Assembly: GCF_003065485.1 (NCBI RefSeq)
Contig: NZ_CP026951.1
Span: forward strand, 1,488,001 to 1,552,000
From: Salinibacterium hongtaonis
GTDB lineage: Bacteria > Actinomycetota > Actinomycetes > Actinomycetales > Microbacteriaceae
Length of the DNA stretch: 64,000 bases
Reading direction: 5' to 3'
Shown: piece after piece, positions 56,554 to 64,000 of the stretch
Numbering within the stretch: position 1 is the first letter of the stretch
Layout: each line of letters begins with the position of its first letter
The notes under the pieces: generated by a model
What the model was told of the DNA's origin: nothing
The model's input: the letters and a program-made list of their open reading frames with translations, nothing else
Database searches by the model: none
Program-made: the position numbers and the translations under genes

Positions 56554-57837
56554 TCAGCCAGCAGGCCTGGCTGCGAGCATGCGCTCAAGTGCGATCTTGG
56601 CGGTGGATGCGACCCCGGGTTCCACCGTGATCTGGTTGAGAACCTCGCCTCGCACAAGAGCCTCGAGCACCCAGGCCAGGTATCCGGGATGGATGCGATA
56701 CATGGTCGAACAGGGGCAAATTACGGGGTCGAGGCAAAAGATGGTGTGCTGCGGGTATTCGGCGGCGAGCCGCGACACCATGTTGATTTCGGTGCCAATC
56801 GCGAACGTCGTCGGCTCAGTGGCCGCGGCGACCGCCTTGAGGATGTAGTCGGTCGAGCCTGCCTCGTCTGCCGCATCCACTACGGGCATGGGGCACTCGG
56901 GGTGCACGATCACGCGAACACCGGGGTGGTCGACCCGTGCGCGGTCGATCTGGTCGGTCGTGAAGCGCTTGTGCACCGAGCAGAAGCCGTGCCAGAGCAG
57001 CACCCGCGCGTCGACCAGTTGCTGCGCCGTATTGCCGCCGAGGGGCTTGTTCGGGTTCCACAACGGCATCTGCTCGGGCGTGATGCCCATCGCCTTCGCC
57101 GTGTTGCGGCCGAGGTGCTGGTCGGGAAAGAACAGCACGCGCTGCCCGCGTTCGAACGCCCACTCGAGCACCGTCTGAGCATTTGACGACGTGCACACGA
57201 TGCCACCGTGTTGCCCACAGAAGCCCTTGAGCGCCGCGGACGAGTTCATATAGGTGACGGGAACTATCGGCTGACGTCCCTGGGCGTCGGGCTCGGTGCC
57301 GTAGATGCGCTCAAGCTCGGCCCACGCCGAGGCCACCGAGTCGATGTCGGCCATATCGGCCATGGAGCATCCGGCTGCGAGGTTGGGCAGAATCACCGAC
57401 TGCCCCGTCTGGGCCAGAATGTCGGCTGTCTCGGCCATAAAGTGCACGCCGCAGAAAACGATCGCTTCGGCCGACGGCACGGTCTGGGCAGCATTCGCCA
57501 GTTGGAACGAATCGCCAACGAAATCGGCGTAGCGGATGATCTCATCGCGCTGGTAGTGATGGCCCAGAATCACGAGCCGGTCACCCAGCACGCCCTTGGC
57601 ATGACGGATGCGACGGTCGAGTTCGTCGGCAGACGCCGTGCGGTATTCCTCGGGCAAAACGCCCTGGCGCGGTGCCCCTGTCGGGATGACGTCGCTCATG
57701 GATGAACCGGGTCCGTAGCCGGGCACCGCGTCGAAGTTCCACGGTGATTCCACGAGGTCGGTCGTGCACAGGGCATCGCTCGAGGATGGCTTGCCCGTGA
57801 GGCGAATGCGCTGAATTGTGGTGTCGACTGAGGTCAC
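56554..57837 (-). CDS. nadA: Quinolinate synthase
   Basis: 427 residues from GTG 57837, with AGGAG six bases upstream. Cluster cysteines are in FCGVHFMAETAD, HPECPMPV and DPVICPCSTMYRIHPGY. VILGHHYQRDEI is the family's start block. It condenses iminoaspartate with dihydroxyacetone phosphate using a [4Fe-4S] cluster. The partner nadB, usually next to it, is absent here. Confidence 0.96.
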   Translation of the reverse strand: MTSVDTTIQRIRLTGKPSSSDALCTTDLVESPWNFDAVPGYGPGSSMSDVIPTGAPRQGVLPEEYRTASADELDRRIRHAKGVLGDRLVILGHHYQRDEIIRYADFVGDSFQLANAAQTVPSAEAIVFCGVHFMAETADILAQTGQSVILPNLAAGCSMADMADIDSVASAWAELERIYGTEPDAQGRQPIVPVTYMNSSAALKGFCGQHGGIVCTSSNAQTVLEWAFERGQRVLFFPDQHLGRNTAKAMGITPEQMPLWNPNKPLGGNTAQQLVDARVLLWHGFCSVHKRFTTDQIDRARVDHPGVRVIVHPECPMPVVDAADEAGSTDYILKAVAAATEPTTFAIGTEINMVSRLAAEYPQHTIFCLDPVICPCSTMYRIHPGYLAWVLEALVRGEVLNQITVEPGVASTAKIALERMLAARPAG

Positions 57838-57900
57838 GGTGGCTCCTGGCGGGTTGCGTCGCGATGCTGAGAATGCGCGTAATGGGGGCGGGCTGGCTCG

Positions 57901-58608
57901 TTATGACAAAGACGGGGAGGACGCGGCGTCGTCGAGCGGACTGCTGTCCACGAGGCTCACGGCATCGTTGTAGCGGTACAGGCGTGGCGGACGGTGGCGG
58001 CCCCCTGTGAGCACCTGGTCGGTGGCCACGACGCTGCCGGAGGCTTCGATCTGGCGGCGAAAATTGGCGGGGTCGAGCTTTGTGCGCAGCACTGCCTCGT
58101 GCACTTCTCGCAGTTGAGCGAGGGTGAAGGTGTCGCCGAGCAGGGCGTGGGCGATGCGGCTGTATTCCATCTTGGTGCGCAACCGCCACAGGGCGTATTC
58201 AACGATTGTGGAGTGGTCGAAAGCCAGGTCGGGAACCTCATCGGCAATAAACCACCGCACATTGTCACCCTCGGCCACCCGGTCTGCTTCGCCGGCGTGC
58301 ACGAGAGCCCAGTAGACGATCGAAACGACGCGGGCGCCGGGGGAACGATCGGGTTCGCCAAACGCATAGAGCTGCTCCAGATAGCGCGGCTCGAGACCCG
58401 TGGTCGTCTTGAGGTTGCGCGCGGCGGCACCCGAAAGACTTTCGTCCGCGAGTAGCGGACCGCCCGGGAGCGCCCAGCGGCCGAGAAACGGCTCACGGAT
58501 GCGGCGAACCAGCGGAATCCACAGAGTGGGAGACCCGCCATCTGGGTCGGGCCGCAGTGCGAAGATCACGGTGGAGATCGCGAGGCTGATCTCGTCGCCC
58601 ATCTGCAT
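57901..58608 (-). CDS. nrtR: NrtR-type Nudix-related repressor of NAD genes
   Basis: 235 residues from ATG 58608 (GTG 58611 and ATG 58602 are near); no ribosome site, so perhaps leaderless. The N-terminal Nudix fold carries a degenerate Nudix box (ALPGGPLLADESLSGAAARN followed by LKTTTGL), where the REUxEE glutamates are missing, so it should bind but not hydrolyse. The C-terminal winged helix includes FTLAQLREVHEAVL and FRRQIEASG. NrtR proteins sense ADP-ribose and repress NAD genes. It heads the nad operon. Confidence 0.88.
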   Translation of the reverse strand: MQMGDEISLAISTVIFALRPDPDGGSPTLWIPLVRRIREPFLGRWALPGGPLLADESLSGAAARNLKTTTGLEPRYLEQLYAFGEPDRSPGARVVSIVYWALVHAGEADRVAEGDNVRWFIADEVPDLAFDHSTIVEYALWRLRTKMEYSRIAHALLGDTFTLAQLREVHEAVLRTKLDPANFRRQIEASGSVVATDQVLTGGRHRPPRLYRYNDAVSLVDSSPLDDAASSPSLS

Positions 58609-58622
58609 CACCGCCGGAGGAG

Positions 58623-58651
58623 TCTGTAAAGGTCACTGTGACCTGAACAGA
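58623..58651. promoter_or_regulatory. 29-bp palindrome upstream of nrtR, likely NrtR operator
   Basis: Core AGGTCAC-T-GTGACCT (58630-58644) is a perfect 7-1-7 repeat, flanked by TCTGT and ACAGA, also perfect complements at matching distance. It lies 12-40 bp before the nrtR start, where it would cover the promoter of nrtR-nadA-nadC. Confidence 0.7.
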
Positions 58652-58700
58652 TCCTAGCATTGGGGGCGCCGATGCCCTGAAATGTGTCGGTGGCTGCCGG

Positions 58701-59504
58701 TTAGGCAGAGGGAGCGTCGATTGCGCCGCCGAAACGGCGGTTGCGCTGGGCATAGAGCGTGATCGCCTGCCACAGCTGTTCCCGCGTGAAGTCGGGCCAC
58801 AACGTGTCGAGAAATACCATCTCGGCATACGCGCTCTGCCACAGCATGAAGTTGCTCGTGCGCTGCTCCCCCGAGCTGCGCACAAAGAGATCCACATCGG
58901 GCAGTTCCGGCGCATAGAGATTGCGGGCGATCAGCTTCTCACTGACGGCGGACGGCCTGATCTTGCCTGCAGCGACATCCTCTGCGATGCGGCGCACGGC
59001 ATCCGTAATCTCATTGCGACCGCCGTAGTTCACGCACATCGTGAGCGTGAGGGTGCTATTGCCAGCCGTCAGCTGTTCGGCGAACTCCAGCTCCTTGATC
59101 ACGGAGGACCACAGGCGCGGCCTGCGTCCCGACCAGCGAACCCGAACTCCCCAGTCGTTGAGCTGATCGCGACGGCGGTGCAAAACGTCGCGGTTGAAGC
59201 CCATCAGAAAGCGCACTTCCTCGGGAGACCGCTTCCAGTTCTCGGTGGAGAACGCATAGACGCTGAGGTGCTTGACGCCTATCTGGATGGCCCCAGCCAC
59301 GACATCGAGCAGGGCCGCCTCCCCCGCCTTGTGACCCTCCACGCGGGTGAGACCACGAGCGTTTGCCCATCGACCGTTGCCATCCATGACCAGCGCAACG
59401 TGGTCGGGTACAGCCCCCTTGGGCATGTCTGGCGGATAGATGCCGGTCCAGTCAATCGGCTTGAAATCGACAGCATCGCGGTGCGTCTTAGAAACTCGGC
59501 TCAT
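58701..59504 (-). CDS. uppS: Isoprenyl transferase (undecaprenyl diphosphate synthase type)
   Basis: 267 residues. The cis-prenyltransferase motifs are intact: [65 protein letters not shown] and [15 protein letters not shown]. It makes the C50/C55 lipid carrier for wall synthesis. The start overlaps the recO stop (ATGA), so the two are coupled. Confidence 0.95.
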   Translation of the reverse strand: MSRVSKTHRDAVDFKPIDWTGIYPPDMPKGAVPDHVALVMDGNGRWANARGLTRVEGHKAGEAALLDVVAGAIQIGVKHLSVYAFSTENWKRSPEEVRFLMGFNRDVLHRRRDQLNDWGVRVRWSGRRPRLWSSVIKELEFAEQLTAGNSTLTLTMCVNYGGRNEITDAVRRIAEDVAAGKIRPSAVSEKLIARNLYAPELPDVDLFVRSSGEQRTSNFMLWQSAYAEMVFLDTLWPDFTREQLWQAITLYAQRNRRFGGAIDAPSA

Positions 59505-60271
59505 TCAGGTGACCCTTCGGATGAGACCGACCGTCGCGCAATCGGCGCGGAACGGTCGACGTGTTCAAGGGAGCGAAGCTTGCGCTCCATATGAAACTGC
59601 GCATAGGCGGCAACGATGCCGCTGGCCTGAGAACGGGTGCGTTCGCTCGCGAGCTCCGCTGCCTCCCAGTCTCCCGCCAGCAGGGCGCTGAGCAGAGCGA
59701 GAGTGTCTCGATCGAGCCGAGGAGCCCCGGGAGGTGCAACCTCGTCGGCGACGACCCCACCGAGATGCACCACGAACGCGGAGTGCGGCCCCGGGGCACC
59801 CGTCATGGCGCAATCGACAAAGCTCGGCGACCATCCGGCGATGGCCAGGGCCCGCAGCAGATAGGAGTCGAGCGTGAGCCCGGAAGGATGCTCCTGCCGG
59901 GCGAGGGAGCGCAGAGCACCCACCAGAAGCAGAAACTGCTGGAGGCTACCCTCATCCTCCGTGAGCTTGTCTGCGGCCTCGACCATCGTGCTCGCCGCGG
60001 TATAGCTGCCGTAGTCGCTCGTGATCGCCGCCCCGTAGGAGCCAAGGGACTCGGCCTGTGTGATCACGTCGAGCGTGCGCCCCTCAAAGAACTGTGCGTC
60101 GGCCACCATAAACGGTTCAAGCCGCGCACCGAATTTGGAGGCGGTGCGCCGAACGCCTTTGGCCACTGCCCGGATCTTGCCGTGCTGGCGGCTCAGCATC
60201 GTGACAATACGATCCGCCTCACCCAGCTTGTGGGTTCGAAGGACGACAACTTCGTCACGATAGAGGGGCAC
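59501..60271 (-). CDS. recO: DNA repair protein RecO
   Basis: 256 residues. The N-terminal OB fold [20 protein letters not shown] is characteristic, with [21 protein letters not shown] next. It helps load RecA in gap repair. It overlaps uppS by four bases; the order recO-uppS is frequent in actinobacteria. The C-terminal cysteine zinc site seen in some members is absent, as is common. Confidence 0.92.
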   Translation of the reverse strand: MPLYRDEVVVLRTHKLGEADRIVTMLSRQHGKIRAVAKGVRRTASKFGARLEPFMVADAQFFEGRTLDVITQAESLGSYGAAITSDYGSYTAASTMVEAADKLTEDEGSLQQFLLLVGALRSLARQEHPSGLTLDSYLLRALAIAGWSPSFVDCAMTGAPGPHSAFVVHLGGVVADEVAPPGAPRLDRDTLALLSALLAGDWEAAELASERTRSQASGIVAAYAQFHMERKLRSLEHVDRSAPIARRSVSSEGSPE

Positions 60272-60331
60272 CCATCAAGTATCCCCCGCCGCGGGCCTGC
60301 CACCGTGAATGCCGCGTGCTACAACTACAGC

Positions 60332-62844
<2,513 letters not shown>

Positions 62845-62866
62845 TTAGGTCAGCCGACGACGAACA

Positions 62867-62904
62867 CCGCGACGAGGGAGGCCTGGAACTAGGACTCGTC
62901 GCGG
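62867..62904 (-). promoter_or_regulatory. Attenuator hairpin in the leuA leader
   Basis: Perfect 10-bp stem (CCGCGACGAG and complement) with an 18-base loop. Its 5' arm lies within the last codons of the leader peptide, so a ribosome finishing the peptide would block the stem while one stalled earlier would leave it free. No U-tract follows, so translation rather than transcription may be the level of control. Confidence 0.6.
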
Positions 62905-62933
62905 CAGCTAAGGAGAAGCAGACCGAACAGCAC
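62889..62933 (-). CDS. leuA leader peptide (leucine-rich)
   Basis: 14-residue frame from GTG 62933: MLFGLLLLSCRDES, then TAG. Five of its residues are Leu, four in a row (codons CTG CTT CTC CTT). Two in-frame stops lie just upstream, so the frame is confined. It ends 68 bp before leuA. Leucine-codon runs before leuA are the hallmark of ribosome-mediated attenuation, also known in actinobacteria. No strong ribosome site is seen. Confidence 0.68.
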   Translation of the reverse strand: MLFGLLLLSCRDES

Positions 62934-62976
62934 GAACTCAGGTTATCACCCCTTTTTGCGCCGTTATCAAATCGAG

Positions 62977-63004
62977 AGGGCAACCCGGCCAGCCGGGTTG
63001 CCCT
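62977..63004 (-). terminator. Terminator after the FtsX-type permease gene
   Basis: Perfect 13-bp stem (AGGGCAACCCGGC and complement) with a 2-base loop, ten bp after the permease stop and just ahead of the leuA leader. Confidence 0.85.
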
Positions 63005-63014
63005 CCCCTCTCAG

Positions 63015-64000
63015 TCAGTCGGCGGCGAGAGCCAGCACCGGCGTAACCGATGTGGCCTTGCGCGCCGGGATTTGAGCCGCCGCGAGCGTGAGCAACGCGG
63101 ATCCCACAGCGAGGACGATGAGGAGGAACCACGGAACTGTGGGCAAGACGAGTCCGGGGCCGCCGAACATGCTGCCCAAAAGCGACTGCGCACCCGCCCA
63201 GCCGTACAGCACACCGAGCACGAGGCCGATTCCCACACCCGTCACCGTGAGCTGAGCGCTCTCGGCCACGACCATCCCGCGCACCTGCCGACCGGTAAAG
63301 CCCAGGGCCCTCAGCAATCCGAGCTCTCTCGTTCGTTGAATCACGCTCAGCGAGAGGTTGTTGATCATTCCAAACGCCGCGATGACCGCAGAGAAGCCGA
63401 TGAGTGCCGTGAAGATCGCCATCGTTATGGCAATCACGTCGTCGGTGCCTGCATAGGCCTCTGGCTCGTTCTGCTGGGCCGCCGCGATCATGTCTGCGTA
63501 GCCCTGTGCCGCGACAGAGAACGTGGTGATGAGGGTCACACCGATGACCAACCCGATCGTCGTTCGCGCGCTGCGCTCCGGATACCGCGTGCTGTTCTCC
63601 GCCGCCATCTGAGCCGATGCCGACGACCCAAACCAGCGGCCGGTGAGACGCAGAAGCGGAGGAATAACGAGGTGAGCGCCGATGACGACGCCCGTGAACG
63701 AAGCGATTCCGCCGAAGAACGCGACGATGAAGCCGAGCCCGTTGACAAGCCCGAGAACCACACCGACGCCGAGCGCGACAAGCCCTCCGAAGAAGAACAG
63801 CGCTGCGACACCATTGCGCACAGGGCGGCGCCGCGTCTCTTCGCGTGAGCGCTCCTGCGCGGCACCCGTCGCCTGGATCGGGGTCACGACGAGAACCCGG
63901 CGCGAGCCGACCCACGAGGCACCCCACGTCGCCACAACCACAACACCTGCGGGCATAACGATGAGCGGGTCGATGGCGCCGTAATCGAGATCAGGAACCG
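63015..64000 (-). CDS. ABC transporter permease, FtsX/MacB type (5' end outside window)
   Basis: The frame is open to the window edge (about 328 residues seen). Four membrane segments near the visible C-terminal part surround ALIGFSAVIAAFGMINNLSL, VIQRTRELGLLRALGFTGRQ and LAAAQIPARKATSVTPVLAL, the FtsX-domain signature of MacB-like exporters. Two more segments lie earlier (LFFFGGLVALGVGVVLGLVN and the next). The full protein is probably a ~850-residue permease with duplicate FtsX domains. Substrate unknown. Confidence 0.87.
   Translation of the reverse strand, partial: VPDLDYGAIDPLIVMPAGVVVVATWGASWVGSRRVLVVTPIQATGAAQERSREETRRRPVRNGVAALFFFGGLVALGVGVVLGLVNGLGFIVAFFGGIASFTGVVIGAHLVIPPLLRLTGRWFGSSASAQMAAENSTRYPERSARTTIGLVIGVTLITTFSVAAQGYADMIAAAQQNEPEAYAGTDDVIAITMAIFTALIGFSAVIAAFGMINNLSLSVIQRTRELGLLRALGFTGRQVRGMVVAESAQLTVTGVGIGLVLGVLYGWAGAQSLLGSMFGGPGLVLPTVPWFLLIVLAVGSALLTLAAAQIPARKATSVTPVLALAAD

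Noticed and set aside
57901-58608. Catalytic Nudix hydrolase
   Set aside because: The glutamates of the Nudix box are missing and a C-terminal winged helix is present, so a regulator fits better.

Overview
The window is high-GC DNA from an actinobacterium, most likely a member of the Microbacteriaceae. The pointers are a homodimeric-type AceE, the regulator-fabD-fabH-acpP-fabF cluster, a DUF3145 gene, single-chain glycyl-tRNA synthetase next to DnaG-type housekeeping genes, NrtR-controlled NAD genes, a DtxR/IdeR-type iron box, and many GTG starts with ATGA-type overlaps. It is chromosomal and mostly core metabolism, with one small relic of an integrated element.

Layout. 1-4.0 kb: zinc-ribbon protein (cut by the window edge), Nif3-like protein, and an NCS1-type permease with a huge acidic N-terminal extension. 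4.1-5.9 kb: a lone siderophore-type ABC ATPase and a putative Fe(II)/2-oxoglutarate dioxygenase behind an iron box. 5.9-9.1 kb: a single-chain GmrSD-like restriction protein and a zinc alcohol dehydrogenase. 9.16-13.64 kb: a relic island bounded by a perfect 52-bp repeat of the tRNA-Val 3' end. It holds a broken integrase start, an ABC exporter, a DUF1345 membrane protein and a 5'-compromised MerR gene. 13.6-22 kb: tRNA-Val, AhpE-type peroxiredoxin, aceE, then the type II fatty-acid synthesis cluster with its PucR/FasR-like regulator. 22-31.8 kb: glycosyltransferase, DUF3145, family A DNA polymerase-like protein, DUF1684, cold-shock protein, MFS exporter, esterase, amidotransferase and a tandem alpha/beta hydrolase. 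31.9-39 kb: YhiM-like membrane protein, tRNA(CAT), GT4 glycosyltransferase, DMT-type transporter, peptide deformylase, an orphan histidine-kinase-like protein without its phospho-acceptor His, tRNA-Asn, lactonase and an Opp-type ATPase. 39-43.5 kb: dnaG-dgt-dusB.

43.6-50.5 kb is an amine-utilisation cluster. It contains a GntR regulator, SDR, aldehyde dehydrogenase, gamma-glutamyl hydrolase and glutamine-synthetase-like ligase, with a divergent ethanolamine-permease-like gene broken by a one-base deletion. Together these fit import of an amine, gamma-glutamylation, oxidation of the aldehyde and release of glutamate. 50.5-53.3 kb: YbaK-like deacylase, DsbA-like protein, glycyl-tRNA synthetase. 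53.4-58.7 kb: the nrtR-nadA-nadC-cysteine desulfurase operon, with a strong palindrome in front and no nadB, followed by a class V aminotransferase-fold gene. The desulfurase gene also carries a one-base deletion. 58.7-64 kb: uppS-recO, a TRIC-type channel, leuA with a leucine-rich leader peptide and hairpin (attenuator), and the end of an FtsX/MacB-type ABC permease.

Most noteworthy: the tRNA-Val island relic with its integrase nonsense codon; the leuA leader peptide; the iron-box dioxygenase unit; the two frameshifts, both in a GGGG run where five G are expected; the NAD operon lacking nadB; and the histidine-kinase-like protein with Gln in place of His. No clear CRISPR array, rRNA gene or complete mobile element was seen.
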